Below are positions 44,917-54,720 of a stretch of DNA of 64,000 bases, piece by piece. The translations under genes were made by a program, and so were the position numbers. Positions within the stretch are counted from its first letter, which is position 1, and the number at the start of each line of letters is the position of its first letter. The DNA comes from DATGLG01 sp035294245 (lineage in GTDB: Bacteria > Pseudomonadota > Alphaproteobacteria > JACZXZ01), in assembly GCA_035294245.1 (NCBI GenBank), contig DATGLG010000025.1:62001-126000 (forward strand), in the 5' to 3' direction. The notes below the pieces were generated by a model that worked only from the letters and a program-made list of their open reading frames with translations, was not told where the DNA came from and ran no database searches.

Positions 44917-45138
44917 AGCAGTTCCTCCCGCGCATCCGTTCACGGATGCCATGTTCCGGTCGAGCTGCCTCGCTGATGACCCCCCGTCACGCGGGTCGAA
45001 GCCCCTGCTCCTCGAATCCCGCATGCCTTGCGCGACGCGCTCGGGTCAATCGCCTGCATTCGCGTGGCCGGCAACGCGCCTCGCCATCGAATGGGACGAC
45101 GGTCTCACTATTTCCTCGGGAAATCGCGACCGTCAAGC

Positions 45139-45690
45139 TCAGGAATGCAAGAGCCGGTCGGCGCCGCGCTTGGTCCGAAGGCCCAAGGCCACCAGGGCGA
45201 CCCCGAAGATGATGGCATAAACGCCGATGCACCAGACGAGACCGATGAGCCCGATCCCCGGATAGGCCGCGAGAAAAAGGCCGAGCAGGATCGAGATCAC
45301 ACCGTTCAAGGCCAAGAGCCATTCGCCGCGGATATGCTGGCGAAGCTTGATCGCCGCGGCGATCTCGAGCACGCCCGTGATGAGCGTCCAGGCGATGAAG
45401 ACATAGAGAAATGCCAAGGCCGCCGCCAGGGGCGCAAAAAGCGCGATCAGCCCAGCGAGAATGCTGACGATTCCCTCCAGCAGAAGAGCGCCCCAGCGCT
45501 GATGATGCTCGACGGCGCGCACCGCCGCGACGATCGCGAAGACGCCGTCGACCAGCGCATAGACGCCGAAGACGATGATCAGCGCATTAAGCGTTATGCC
45601 GGGCCAGAAGAGGGCGATAATCCCGAACAGGATCGCGGCGATGCCGCGCAGCGCCAGGGCCCACCAGTTCTTCGCCAGGAGCTCGATCAT
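45139..45690 (-). CDS. HdeD family (DUF308) membrane protein
   Basis: A 183-residue inner-membrane protein with six helices in three DUF308-type repeats, starting MIELLAKNWWALALRGIAAILFG, the typical HdeD opening. In E. coli HdeD contributes to acid resistance at high cell density; here the role is unproven. A strong GGAGG site precedes the ATG. It lies 41 bp after the FAD monooxygenase gene and may be cotranscribed. Confidence 0.87.
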   Translation of the reverse strand: MIELLAKNWWALALRGIAAILFGIIALFWPGITLNALIIVFGVYALVDGVFAIVAAVRAVEHHQRWGALLLEGIVSILAGLIALFAPLAAALAFLYVFIAWTLITGVLEIAAAIKLRQHIRGEWLLALNGVISILLGLFLAAYPGIGLIGLVWCIGVYAIIFGVALVALGLRTKRGADRLLHS

Positions 45691-45731
45691 GGTACCTCCT
45701 CCCCTTGATGAGCGCGCCTCTCGGTAGCCGC

Positions 45732-46916
45732 CTAGGGCCCGCCATAGATCCAGGCCAAGCCCTCATAGGCCTTTTCCGGCGTCCGGCCGGCAAGCATCTG
45801 ATTGCGCAGCTCCCGCGCGACCCCGGCGGCGTGATAGACGTCGCCCAGAAACCGCGCATAGAGCTGCACGCGCCCCGTGCGCAGATAGCGCGCCTTCTGA
45901 TAGGCCTCGAAGGCCGCGACGTAGTCGTCTTCTGCGGCCTCGATCTGGTCGGCCAGGCAGACGGCGTCCTCGACCGCCATGCAGGCGCCTTGCGCGAAGT
46001 ATTGCAGCATGGGGTGGGCGGCATCGCCGAGCAGCGTCACGCGGCCCTTGCTCCACACCGCGACGGGCTCGCGGTCGCAGAGCACCCACATGCGCCAGGT
46101 CTCGATCTTTTCGAGCACGCTTCGCGGCTTTGGCCCGATGCCGGCAAAGCGGCGCATGAGCTCGTCGCGATCCCCTTCCCTGTTCCAGCCTTCGACATAG
46201 AGATCGCTATGGAAGACGGCAACGAGGTTGAAGAGCTTGCCTCCGTGAAGAGGATAATGGACGAGGTGGTTTCGTGGCCCGGCCCATAGCGTCGCCGCGT
46301 TCCATCGCAGATCGCTCGGCATCTCCTCGGTCGGCAGCACGGCGCGATAGGCGATGTGCCCGGAGACGCGCGGCGGCCCGTCATCGATGATATGCGCGCG
46401 GATGTGCGACCAGAGGCCGTCGGCGCCGATCAGCGCGACACCCGAATAGCTCGCGCCGTCCCGGGTCCTCACCACCACCCTCTCGCCGTCATCGGCGAGG
46501 GCTGTCACGCGCCGGCCGGTCTCGAGGACGATCGTCTCGTGCCTTCGGCAGGCCTCGAGCAGGATGCGATGCAAATCCGCGCGATAGATGACCGCGTAAG
46601 GGTTTCCAAAGCGCTCGCGAAACCCGTTGCCGAGCGGGATTCGGGTGATTTCCGCCTCGCTCAGGCTGTCCATCATGATGAGGTAATCGACGAAAACCGC
46701 CCATTTGCGAATCTCCTCGTCGATTCCCAGGTGGCCAAACATGCGAAAGACGTTCGGCCCCAGCTGGATGCCAGCCCCGATCTCGCCGAACTTGTCCGAC
46801 TGCTCGAGAACCAATACCCGTTGCCCCTTTCGGGCGAGCGCCAAGGCCGCCGCGAGGCCGCCAATTCCGCCTCCCACGACGATGATAGGCAACGAAGCTT
46901 CCGTGCGTCCCGACAT
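45732..46916 (-). CDS. FAD-dependent aromatic monooxygenase (3-hydroxybenzoate 6-hydroxylase-like)
   Basis: A 394-residue group A flavoprotein monooxygenase. GGGIGGLAAALALARKG near the N-terminus binds the FAD ADP moiety. The DG-like motif is ALIGADGLWSHIR near 160-172, and the GD motif is VTLLGDAAHPMLQYFAQG near 290-307. These enzymes hydroxylate aromatic rings with NAD(P)H and oxygen; gentisate-forming 3-hydroxybenzoate or salicylate hydroxylases are the nearest guesses. The start at 46916 (MSGRTEAS) excludes an unrelated extension. A terminator separates it from the crotonase gene, so it has its own promoter. Confidence 0.8.
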   Translation of the reverse strand: MSGRTEASLPIIVVGGGIGGLAAALALARKGQRVLVLEQSDKFGEIGAGIQLGPNVFRMFGHLGIDEEIRKWAVFVDYLIMMDSLSEAEITRIPLGNGFRERFGNPYAVIYRADLHRILLEACRRHETIVLETGRRVTALADDGERVVVRTRDGASYSGVALIGADGLWSHIRAHIIDDGPPRVSGHIAYRAVLPTEEMPSDLRWNAATLWAGPRNHLVHYPLHGGKLFNLVAVFHSDLYVEGWNREGDRDELMRRFAGIGPKPRSVLEKIETWRMWVLCDREPVAVWSKGRVTLLGDAAHPMLQYFAQGACMAVEDAVCLADQIEAAEDDYVAAFEAYQKARYLRTGRVQLYARFLGDVYHAAGVARELRNQMLAGRTPEKAYEGLAWIYGGP

Positions 46917-47030
46917 ACCTCGCCCTCGGTCGCGCCAACGACTTGGCGCCGCATCGCTCCTGTCATTCTCCAATACGCGCCGCCGCCTGTCATCTCCCGA
47001 GACGGGCCGGGGTCAAGGGGCTCCGGCGCA

Positions 47031-47071
47031 TCAAAGAAAGGGCCTGCTTCACCCAGAGGCGAAGCAGGCCC
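47031..47071 (-). terminator. Intrinsic terminator after the crotonase gene
   Basis: GGGCCTGCTTC (47040-47050) and GAAGCAGGCCC (47061-47071) form a perfect 11-bp stem. On the minus strand it is followed by CTTTCTTTG. It sits 44 bp past the crotonase stop and marks the end of the 54.2-47.1 kb minus-strand operon. Confidence 0.85.
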
Positions 47072-47114
47072 GGTCCCGAATCGCAACCCCGCTGCCGGAG
47101 CGGAGGTTCGCGCG

Positions 47115-47930
47115 CTACTCGTATTTGGCGAATTGCTCATCGCGCCAGCGCAGGGCGTCGTTGAGGCCCTTGCTCCGGCGAATCTCGTCGAACTTCTGGT
47201 ATTCCGGCGTATCGCTCGCATCCATGATGCTGCAGGCCTCGACGCCGTAGCGCATCGCCGCGTGAAAGCCCTGCGTCTCGTAGGTGTTGTTGATGGCCCG
47301 CTTGTTCCATTGCAGGCACGCCAGGGCCACTTGCGACATCCGCTTGGCGATCTTGAGGGTCTCCGCCCGCAGCTCCTTCTTCGGGAAGACGCGGTTGACG
47401 AGGCCGATGCGGAGGGCCTCCTGGGCGTCGATCTTGTCGCCCGTATAGATCAGCTCGCGGCAGCGGGCGCCGAGCACCCAGGGCATGATCAGGGTCGCAA
47501 TGCCGTTCGAGAAGCGGGTCTCGACCACGCCGAAGGTGGAATCGTCGGAGCAATAGCGGATATCGCACATCTGCGCGAATTCGAGCGCGCCGGCGAGGCA
47601 GAATCCGTCGATCATGGCGATGACGGGCTTGGAGCAGTTCCACACCGAATAGGTGAACTCGCAATCGCCGGCCAGCCGGTCGCGCCACTCGGACAGGGAC
47701 CGCTTCGGCTTCTCGGCCGATTCCTTGATGTCATATCCGGCCGAGAAGGCCCGGCCTCCCGCGCCGGTGACGATGAGCACGCGGATATTCGGGTCCTGAT
47801 CCGCCTTCTTGACGGCCGCCACGACCTCGTCGCGCAGGGCGAGGCTGAACGCATTGAGCCGCTGCGGGCGGTTGAGCGTGATGATCGCGACGCGATCGTC
47901 GATCTCGTAGGTAATCGTCTCATAGGCCAT
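47115..47930 (-). CDS. Enoyl-CoA hydratase/isomerase (crotonase family)
   Basis: A 271-residue crotonase. The oxyanion-hole region and both catalytic glutamates typical of hydratases are kept: AGALEFAQMCDI (E144-type) and FGVVETRFS (E164-type). Thus hydration of a 2-enoyl-CoA, or ring hydrolysis of a related CoA ester, is plausible. It lies 44 bp after the acyl-CoA ligase gene on the same strand, so both probably act on the same imported acid. A clear terminator follows. Confidence 0.85.
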   Translation of the reverse strand: MAYETITYEIDDRVAIITLNRPQRLNAFSLALRDEVVAAVKKADQDPNIRVLIVTGAGGRAFSAGYDIKESAEKPKRSLSEWRDRLAGDCEFTYSVWNCSKPVIAMIDGFCLAGALEFAQMCDIRYCSDDSTFGVVETRFSNGIATLIMPWVLGARCRELIYTGDKIDAQEALRIGLVNRVFPKKELRAETLKIAKRMSQVALACLQWNKRAINNTYETQGFHAAMRYGVEACSIMDASDTPEYQKFDEIRRSKGLNDALRWRDEQFAKYE

Positions 47931-47974
47931 CGAGGTCCTCCATTGGCGGAATGAACGGCTTGCTCGGTCGCGGG

Positions 47975-50062
47975 CTAGCCGAGCGGCTCGAGCACGAGGT
48001 CGACGCCGATGGCGCCGGCGCCCTTCTCGCGCACGATCAGTGGATTGATTTCCGCGGCGACAATGCAGCCCCGCGCATCATGGGCGAAGCGGGAGAAGGC
48101 GACGATGGCCGCTATTGCCGCGTCCGCGTCGAACGGCCCCTTGCCGCGGGTCCCAGCGAGGAGCGTCGCAGCCTTGGTCTCCGCGAGCATCGCCGCCGCC
48201 GTCTCCGCGTCGACGGGGCCGATCCGAAGGCTCGCCTCGCCCATCACCTCGACAAGCGTGCCGCCGAGGCCGACCACGAGGATCGAGCCGAAATCAGGAT
48301 CGTTGCGCGCGCCGAGCAGAAGCTGCACCCCCTCGCCCGCCATCGGCTGGACGATGATTCGTGCCAGGCTGTCTTGCGGCGCCTGGCGCTCCAGGATCGC
48401 TTGCAGCTCGCGATAGGCCGCGGCGACCGACGCTCCGTCCGCCAAGCCCAGCTTCACCAGGCCATGCTCGGTCTTGTGGGCCAGATGCGGTGACGTGCCC
48501 TTCAAGACGACGGGAAAGCCAAGGCGCTTGGCCGCCTGCACGGCGTCCTCGGCGCTTCGCACCGACACGCATTCGGCCATGGGGATGCCCGCTTCCGCGA
48601 CCAGGCGGAAGCGCTCCGGCTCGGCAAGCCGCTCGATCACCGGCAGCGCCCGCGCCGCCGGGGCCGCGATGCGCGCCGGAATCTCGAGGCTGAGCCAGTG
48701 CGCGATCGCCGCGAGGGCCGGGCGCATGCCTGCGAGATAAGGCATCCCGTGATCGTCGAGCCTCTTCCGCACCTCCAGATTGACGCCGCCGGCCGCGACA
48801 TTGTTGAGGAATACGATCCTCTTGTCCGTGCGGCCGAGGGCGGCGATGCAGCTCTGCGCCATGTCCAGCGCCACATGGGCATCAGCCCCCCCACCTCCCG
48901 GCGCGTCGACGGCCAGGGCAATCGCTCCGGCGTCGGGCTCCTCAATGAGCGCGTCGAATATCTGCTGGAAGCGCTCGGGGTCCCAGCCGAGCCCCCAGGC
49001 ATCGACCGGGTTGCGCGGCCGCGCGAAGGGTGGAAAGGCCGGCTTCATGGCGGCGATCGTCGCCGGCGACAGCTCGGCCAGCCGAAGCCCGGCGCCTGCG
49101 CCGATATCGGCGATGAGGGCCGCTTCGCCGCCCGAGACCGTGATCGCGATCGCCTTGCGCGGCGCGGGCGGATCGGGATAGCGCTTGAGGAGGATCGCCG
49201 TCTCGATCATCTCGTCGATGTCGCCCGCGCGAACGATGCCGTAGCGGCGGAAGAACGCGTCGTAGACCCGATCCTCCCCCGAGAGGGCGCCCGTATGGGC
49301 GGCCACCGCCGCGCGCCCGCCCTCGCTCCGTCCCACCTTGAGGACGACGATGCGCTTGCCGCGGGCGGCGGCCTCGAGAGCCGCTTCCGCGAAAAGGCGC
49401 GGGTTGCGGATCGTCTCGATGAACATCATGACGACGCGGACGCGGTCGTCGCGGATGACGGCCTGCAGATAATCCGCCGCCGTGCAGACCGCCTCGTTGC
49501 CGGCGGTGATGATGTAGGAGAACCCGATCTCCCGGTCATCCTGGCTGATGGCGATGGCGACGGAGCCGCTTTGCGAGATGATCGCCGCCGGCCCGGGCTC
49601 GAGCTTGGGAAGCACGCGCGCGGTCCACATGCAGATGCGATCATGGAGGTTGATGAAGCCCATATTGTTGGGCCCACAGACGGCGATCCCGCTCGCCTGC
49701 GCCGCCTCCAGCAGGCGCGCCTGCAGCGCTTCCCCGTCGGGACCGCTATCCGCGAACCCGCTCGCGTTGACGATGGCTGCGCGAATGCCACAGCGCCCCG
49801 CCTCCTCGATCACGGGCATGACGCTCTCGGCGGCGATCGCAACGAAGACCGCGTCCGGGGTCTCGGGCAGCTCGCCGAGCGACGGATAGCAGCGGAGGCC
49901 CTGGACCTCGGGATAGCGCGGATTGACCGGATAGATCGGGCCGCCATAGCCGAAGCGCTTGAGGTTGTTGATGACACGCGTCGCGGCGGCGGCCTGGCGC
50001 GGCGATGCGCCGACAATGGCCACGGATTTTGGGCAAAGGAGCTTGTTTATGTCGGGAGACAT
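47975..50062 (-). CDS. Acyl-CoA synthetase (NDP-forming), fused alpha-beta type
   Basis: A 695-residue ligase joining a succinyl-CoA-synthetase-alpha-like half (CoA binding, VAIVGASPRQ at 14-23; phospho-His H256 in AAHTGALSGED) and an ATP-grasp beta-like half (about 475-690; FPVVLKGTSPHLAHKTEHG, AAEINPLIV). It forms acyl-CoA with ATP giving ADP and phosphate. Enzymes of this group activate acetate, pimelate and aromatic acids such as ferulate. It sits between the ABC importer and the crotonase gene in the same orientation, suggesting it activates the imported acid. Confidence 0.86.
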   Translation of the reverse strand: MSPDINKLLCPKSVAIVGASPRQAAAATRVINNLKRFGYGGPIYPVNPRYPEVQGLRCYPSLGELPETPDAVFVAIAAESVMPVIEEAGRCGIRAAIVNASGFADSGPDGEALQARLLEAAQASGIAVCGPNNMGFINLHDRICMWTARVLPKLEPGPAAIISQSGSVAIAISQDDREIGFSYIITAGNEAVCTAADYLQAVIRDDRVRVVMMFIETIRNPRLFAEAALEAAARGKRIVVLKVGRSEGGRAAVAAHTGALSGEDRVYDAFFRRYGIVRAGDIDEMIETAILLKRYPDPPAPRKAIAITVSGGEAALIADIGAGAGLRLAELSPATIAAMKPAFPPFARPRNPVDAWGLGWDPERFQQIFDALIEEPDAGAIALAVDAPGGGGADAHVALDMAQSCIAALGRTDKRIVFLNNVAAGGVNLEVRKRLDDHGMPYLAGMRPALAAIAHWLSLEIPARIAAPAARALPVIERLAEPERFRLVAEAGIPMAECVSVRSAEDAVQAAKRLGFPVVLKGTSPHLAHKTEHGLVKLGLADGASVAAAYRELQAILERQAPQDSLARIIVQPMAGEGVQLLLGARNDPDFGSILVVGLGGTLVEVMGEASLRIGPVDAETAAAMLAETKAATLLAGTRGKGPFDADAAIAAIVAFSRFAHDARGCIVAAEINPLIVREKGAGAIGVDLVLEPLG

Positions 50063-50131
50063 GCGTCTTGCTGCACCAGGACGGAGCGGGAAGCGGGCCT
50101 GGCCCGCCTCCCGTAAAGCGACGAGAGATGG

Positions 50132-51280
50132 CTACGACTGAATCCAGTTCTCGAATTTCAGCGTGAGCTCATCGTAGTGATCGATCCACCAGTCGTAATT
50201 GACGAGAAGCGAGATCTTGGCGTTGTCGGGATAGGAGGGAAGCTGCTTCGCCAGCTTGTCGTCGATATACTTATAGGCGCCGAGATTGGTCGGACCGTAG
50301 AACAGCGCCTTGGCGAAGGCCGCCTGGGGCTCGGCGCGCCCGACGAAATCCAGCAGCTTCATGCCGCCTTCGGGGTTCGGGCTGTTGCGCAGCAGGAACC
50401 AGGCCTCGATGTCGCCGTTGTAAAGTGCTTGATTCCAGACAATCTCGTAATGGGCGCCGCGATTGATAATGGAGTCGCTGGCGCGCCCGTTCCAGATCGC
50501 ACAGAGATCGACCTCCTCGTCCTGGATGAGTTGCTGCGGCTCCGTGCCGCTCTTCCACCACGTCTTCACATGCGGCTTGATCTCGTCGAGCTTCTTGAAG
50601 GCGCGGTTCACATCGAGCGGATACATCTTCGCCGGATCGGCGGGGACGCCGTCGGCCATGAGCGCCGCCTCCATCATCGGCACGCAGCGCCGCCAGAGCG
50701 AGCGAGGACCGGGGAACTTCTTCACGTTCCAGAAATCCGCCCAGGATTTCGGGTGATCGTCGCCCGGCCACTTCTTCTTGTTATAGACCATCACCGTGGA
50801 GAGCGTGATCGCGCCGATGGCGTTGCCGTATTTGAGCTGGCCCGGCGACAGCGCGGACTTGTCGATCACCTTGAAGTCGAGCGGCGCATTCATGCCGTAG
50901 CGGATCATGCGGGGCGTATCGATGGAGCCCGCCTCGACCACGTCGACCTGCTGCTGATGGGCCTGGTCCATGGCGCGGATCTTCGTGAAATCATAGGGGG
51001 TCACATATTGCACGGGGATTCCGGATTTCGCCGTCCATGGCTTGAAGAAGGCGGATTCCATCGCCTCCTGCCAGGCCCCGCCCCAGCCGAGGGTGGTAAC
51101 GGGCTTTGCTGCCGCTGAAGCGCGGCCGGCGGACAGCAGGCCGGCGAAGGACGTCAAGAGCGCCGATCCGGCTGCGGCCTTGCCGAGGGCCTTGAAGAAG
51201 CCCCGGCGGTCGAGCTCCCTGGTCTCCTCGAGAACGCGGCGAAGCGCGGTTAAAGCGTATTCGGTTTCCCTGTCTGCCAT
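50132..51280 (-). CDS. ABC transporter substrate-binding protein (PotD-like, Tat-exported)
   Basis: A 382-residue periplasmic binding protein of the polyamine/opine-type group. The N-terminus has a Tat-type signal: DRRGFFKAL followed by a hydrophobic stretch (residues about 25-55). The mature part starts near KPVTTLGWGGAWQEAM and contains DVVEAGSIDTPRM and DLCAIWNGRASD, typical ligand-domain segments. Ligands of the group are polyamines, opines, iron or small carboxylates; here a carboxylate is favoured by the neighbouring CoA ligase. The start is ATG 51280; the frame stays open well upstream without similarity. Confidence 0.87.
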   Translation of the reverse strand: MADRETEYALTALRRVLEETRELDRRGFFKALGKAAAGSALLTSFAGLLSAGRASAAAKPVTTLGWGGAWQEAMESAFFKPWTAKSGIPVQYVTPYDFTKIRAMDQAHQQQVDVVEAGSIDTPRMIRYGMNAPLDFKVIDKSALSPGQLKYGNAIGAITLSTVMVYNKKKWPGDDHPKSWADFWNVKKFPGPRSLWRRCVPMMEAALMADGVPADPAKMYPLDVNRAFKKLDEIKPHVKTWWKSGTEPQQLIQDEEVDLCAIWNGRASDSIINRGAHYEIVWNQALYNGDIEAWFLLRNSPNPEGGMKLLDFVGRAEPQAAFAKALFYGPTNLGAYKYIDDKLAKQLPSYPDNAKISLLVNYDWWIDHYDELTLKFENWIQS

Positions 51281-51333
51281 GGCTTTTCTCCCAGTTAAAA
51301 CGCGCAGCGCGCGGCTGCCTGCTCCAACATCCG

Positions 51334-52137
51334 CTAAGCGGCCCGCGCCGCCGTACGGTTGCGTCGACTCGCCAGCATGACGGTGAGGAGGCCCAGAAGC
51401 GCCAAGCCGGTCACCGAAGTTGTCGCCGCCGCGATGGTGGGATCGATTGCCACCTGGACCCCCTCCCACAGCTTGACCGAGAGCGGCTTCCGCACGGTGC
51501 CGAGCACGAAGATCGATACGAGGAGCTCCTGCGCCGACTGCATGAATGCGAAGACGGCGCCGACGATGATTCCGGGCGCTACGATGGGAATGGTGATCCC
51601 AAGGACGGCACGGATCGGCGGCGCGCCATGGATGACGGCGGCGCGCTCCAGATTGCCGTCGTAGCTCTTCAGGCTGGCGACGACATTGATGACGACGAAG
51701 GGGATGCCGGAGACGGTGTGCGCGAAGGCAAGCCCCCACACCGTATTCAGCAGCGCCAGCGGCACGTAATAGAGATAAATGGAAATCGCCTTGATCACCG
51801 CCGGGGTTATGAGCGCCGCGAGGATCAGCATGTTGAGCAATCCCTGCCCGCGCTTCACATGGCGTGACAGCGCGAAGGCAGCAGGCACCCCGAGCAGGGT
51901 CGAGAGCAGCATGGTGAGACCGCCGACCTGAAGGGTCAGCCAAAACGCGTCGACCCACTGCCAATTGGAGAACACCGCGCGATACCAGCGCAGCGACAGG
52001 CCAGGCGGCGGAAAGGCCAGGAACTCCGCCGAGCTGAAGGAAATTCCGACGACCACCAGGACAGGGAACAGCAGGAAGGCCAGCACGAAGACCGCAAAGG
52101 CGTTGACGCTAAGACCGCTGCCGATTGCGCGCGTCAT
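51334..52137 (-). CDS. ABC transporter permease (PotC-like)
   Basis: A 267-residue inner-membrane permease with six helices. The ATPase-contact EAA loop appears as LERAAVIHGAPPIRAVLGITIP near residues 165-187. It overlaps the upstream permease gene by 4 bp (ATGA) and forms the translocation pore with it. Confidence 0.9.
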   Translation of the reverse strand: MTRAIGSGLSVNAFAVFVLAFLLFPVLVVVGISFSSAEFLAFPPPGLSLRWYRAVFSNWQWVDAFWLTLQVGGLTMLLSTLLGVPAAFALSRHVKRGQGLLNMLILAALITPAVIKAISIYLYYVPLALLNTVWGLAFAHTVSGIPFVVINVVASLKSYDGNLERAAVIHGAPPIRAVLGITIPIVAPGIIVGAVFAFMQSAQELLVSIFVLGTVRKPLSVKLWEGVQVAIDPTIAAATTSVTGLALLGLLTVMLASRRNRTAARAA

Positions 52138-53030
52138 GTCGCTACACCGCCGAACATCCGGTCCAGGCTGAAGAAGCGGTTGTAGAGCATGAGCAGGATC
52201 GTCGTGACGACGAGGAGAAGGACGCCGGCGGCACTCGCGAGCGGCCAGTTCAGGAGATCGCCCGCCAGCACCATGATGGTCTGCGAGATCATTGTCTGCT
52301 CGGGCCCGCCAAGCAGCGCCGGGGTGATGTAGAAGCCGAGCGCCGAGACGAAGACGAGGAGGCTCGCCGCATAGATCCCCGGCAGGCTCAGCGGGAAAAA
52401 CACCGTCCGGAAGGCTCGCCAATGGCTGGCGCCGTGAATGGCGGCGGCATCGAGCAGCCGCCGGTCGATTCTCAGCATCGCGCCGAAGAGCGTGAGGATC
52501 ATGAGCGGCAGCAGGATCTGAATCATGCCCACGGAGACGCTGAACAGGTTGTAGAGGAGCGGCAGCGGCTTGTCCGAAAGGCCGAGTGAGAGCACGAGCT
52601 GGTTCACCAATCCCTTGCGGCCCAGCAGCACCATCCAGGAATAGCTGCGGACGATATAATCGAGCCAATAGGGCAGAATGACGAGGATCAGGACGAGCCC
52701 TTGCACGGCGGGCCGCGCGACGGTCAGCACATAGGCGATGGGATAGCCGAGCACGAGGCATCCCGCCGTCGTGACCAGGCAGATCTTGAGGGTCGTGATC
52801 AGAACTTTCAGGTAGACGGGTGAGGTCAGGATCGTGGCATAGGGCGCAAAGCCGGTTTCCGCGAAGCTCCGCCACACCATGATCCCGATGGGCACGAGGA
52901 AGAAGGCGGTGATCCAAAGAAGCGTCGGCGCCAGCAGCAGGAGCGGAAGCATGAGGCGACGCGTCGCTTGGCGCGCCCGCGGTGCGGCCGGCTTGCGTGC
53001 AGGCATGGATATCGCGAGTTGCGCCGTCAT
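52134..53030 (-). CDS. ABC transporter permease (PotB-like)
   Basis: A 298-residue permease with a 30-residue cytoplasmic N-terminus and six helices. The EAA loop is seen as LLDAAAIHGASHWRAFRTVFFPLSLPG near 193-219. It is 6 bp downstream of the ATPase gene and overlaps the second permease by 4 bp, so all four importer genes form one operon. Confidence 0.9.
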   Translation of the reverse strand: MTAQLAISMPARKPAAPRARQATRRLMLPLLLLAPTLLWITAFFLVPIGIMVWRSFAETGFAPYATILTSPVYLKVLITTLKICLVTTAGCLVLGYPIAYVLTVARPAVQGLVLILVILPYWLDYIVRSYSWMVLLGRKGLVNQLVLSLGLSDKPLPLLYNLFSVSVGMIQILLPLMILTLFGAMLRIDRRLLDAAAIHGASHWRAFRTVFFPLSLPGIYAASLLVFVSALGFYITPALLGGPEQTMISQTIMVLAGDLLNWPLASAAGVLLLVVTTILLMLYNRFFSLDRMFGGVAT

Positions 53031-53036
53031 TGCCGG

Positions 53037-54200
53037 TTATCGATCTTCCGCGGGTGCCAGCAGGCGCGACCGCTCCACCGCCCAGGAGAGGAAGACGTCG
53101 CGCCCCGGCGCGATATGGTCGATCTCCGAGCGCAGCGCGCGTATCGTCACCGCCTGACTTCCGGCGAGGGCCGTCACCTTGAGCGCTTCGCCGAGATAGA
53201 GGACCTCGCGGATCGTGGCAGGCGTGCCGGCCAACCCGCTCAGCCGCTGACCGGAGGCGGCGGCGATGCGGATATCCTCCGGTCGAATGAAGACGCTGAC
53301 ATCGGTCCCTCCCCCGTCGGTGAAGGCGCCGCGCGGAACCGGGATCGTCTGGCCGCTCGGTATCCTGACATCGAGGAAATCGCCGCGAACCGCCACGATC
53401 TGCCCCCGCAGCAGATTGGCGCCGCCGAGAAAATCGGCGACAAAGGCGTTGTTCGGGGCCTCATAGACCTCTCGCGGCGAGCCCACTTGAGAAATGCGGC
53501 TGTTGTGCATCACCACGACAAGGTCCGACATCGTCAGGGCCTCGGACTGGTCGTGGGTCACATAGACGAAGGTCGAGCCGATCCGCCGGTGTATCTGCTT
53601 GATCTCGACCTGGAGCTGCTCGCGGAGCTTCTTATCGAGGGCGCCGAGAGGCTCGTCCATCAAGAGCAGTCGCGGCCGGGACACCAAGGCGCGCGCCATC
53701 GACACGCGCTGCTGCTGGCCGCCGGAAAGCTGGCGGGGATAGCGCTCCTCGAAACCGGAAAGCTGGACCAGCGCAAGCGTCTCCGCGACGCGCGCCTGCA
53801 TCGCCTGCCGGCTCAGCCGATCCCGCATCCGCAGGGGGTAGGCGACATTGTCGAAGACGGTCATATGCGGGAAGAGGGCATAGGACTGGAAGACCATGCC
53901 GATATTGCGCTTGTGGGGCGGCACGGCGGAAACGGCCCGCCCGTCGAAGCGGATCTCGCCCGAATCCGGCGCAAGGAAGCCGGCAATCAGGTTGAGCGTG
54001 GTCGTCTTTCCGGAGCCGCTGGGCCCGAGCAGGGTAACGAAACTGCCGGAGGGAATGTCGAGCGACACGTCGTCGACAGCCTTGACCGGGCCGAAGAGCT
54101 TCGTCAGCCGGTCCAGCCGAACCTGGGCACCGGCGCGCGGCGCGCGACGATTGTCTTCCGATGACTGGCGGCTGCCCTCGTTGGCCGCAACGACACTCAC
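53037..54200 (-). CDS. ABC transporter ATP-binding protein (PotA-like)
   Basis: A 387-residue ATPase driving the importer. Walker A GPSGSGKTT lies near 59-67, the signature LSGGQQQR near 158-165, Walker B LLLMDEPLGALD near 178-189 and the switch His in VTHDQSEA. A C-terminal TOBE domain (about 300-380) follows. The start codon is GTG at 54200. First gene of the operon; the 17-bp palindrome lies 121 bp upstream. Confidence 0.92.
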   Translation of the reverse strand: MSVVAANEGSRQSSEDNRRAPRAGAQVRLDRLTKLFGPVKAVDDVSLDIPSGSFVTLLGPSGSGKTTTLNLIAGFLAPDSGEIRFDGRAVSAVPPHKRNIGMVFQSYALFPHMTVFDNVAYPLRMRDRLSRQAMQARVAETLALVQLSGFEERYPRQLSGGQQQRVSMARALVSRPRLLLMDEPLGALDKKLREQLQVEIKQIHRRIGSTFVYVTHDQSEALTMSDLVVVMHNSRISQVGSPREVYEAPNNAFVADFLGGANLLRGQIVAVRGDFLDVRIPSGQTIPVPRGAFTDGGGTDVSVFIRPEDIRIAAASGQRLSGLAGTPATIREVLYLGEALKVTALAGSQAVTIRALRSEIDHIAPGRDVFLSWAVERSRLLAPAEDR

Positions 54201-54720
54201 GACTCCACTCCCTAGCTTTCGCCGGCCGATCGGCGCGCGTAGCCGCGCTCTTGCTCGAGATCCGCGATGCGGAGAGCTCGGCGAACCGGAGGTTGCAATA
54301 TTGTCAGACTTATTTTATCATATTTGTCAAGCAAATACATGGCGCAGATCGAGGAGCCCGTCGGTGCGGGATATGCGGCCCCCTGCAGTTCTGTCGATGC
54401 CCCAGTCCCCGCCAGCATCGCGCTTCGGCTCTCAAACAAGGAAAGCCGCACGCCGTTCCGAAAAACCGCGGCTGGGCAGCGCGATGGAAATTGCTGAGCA
54501 GCCTAAGTTTCCAATATTCTTAACGGGCTGCGCACAACATTGGTCAATTCTCGAAGGACGGTCCTCGGACCTTGAAAACTTGACGAACCGGGCGGGAGTC
54601 GCGTATCTGCGCGAAATCCGCTCCGGCGGTGCAAGCTTGCCTTCATGCCGAGTCCTCGGCGCCAAACGAGAGAAATGCGGCCACCGGTTTGCTCCTCGAT
54701 AAATCAAGAGGTCGGAAAAA
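54201..54720. other. Long divergent regulatory region
   Basis: A 520-bp interval between the importer operon and the GntR gene. It contains the palindrome at 54321-54337 in an AT-rich stretch (54297-54340). Short open frames cross it in several phases, but none has a ribosome-binding site with coding-like composition. Leaders for both flanking units are expected here. Confidence 0.5.
54321..54337. promoter_or_regulatory. 17-bp palindrome, probable GntR operator (importer operon)
   Basis: TATTTG-TCAAG-CAAATA, arms of 6 bp fully complementary around 5 bp. On the minus strand it contains TTGACA, a consensus -35 box pointing toward the importer operon, so bound regulator would block transcription. 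The identical 17 bp recur at 56820-56836. Confidence 0.7.
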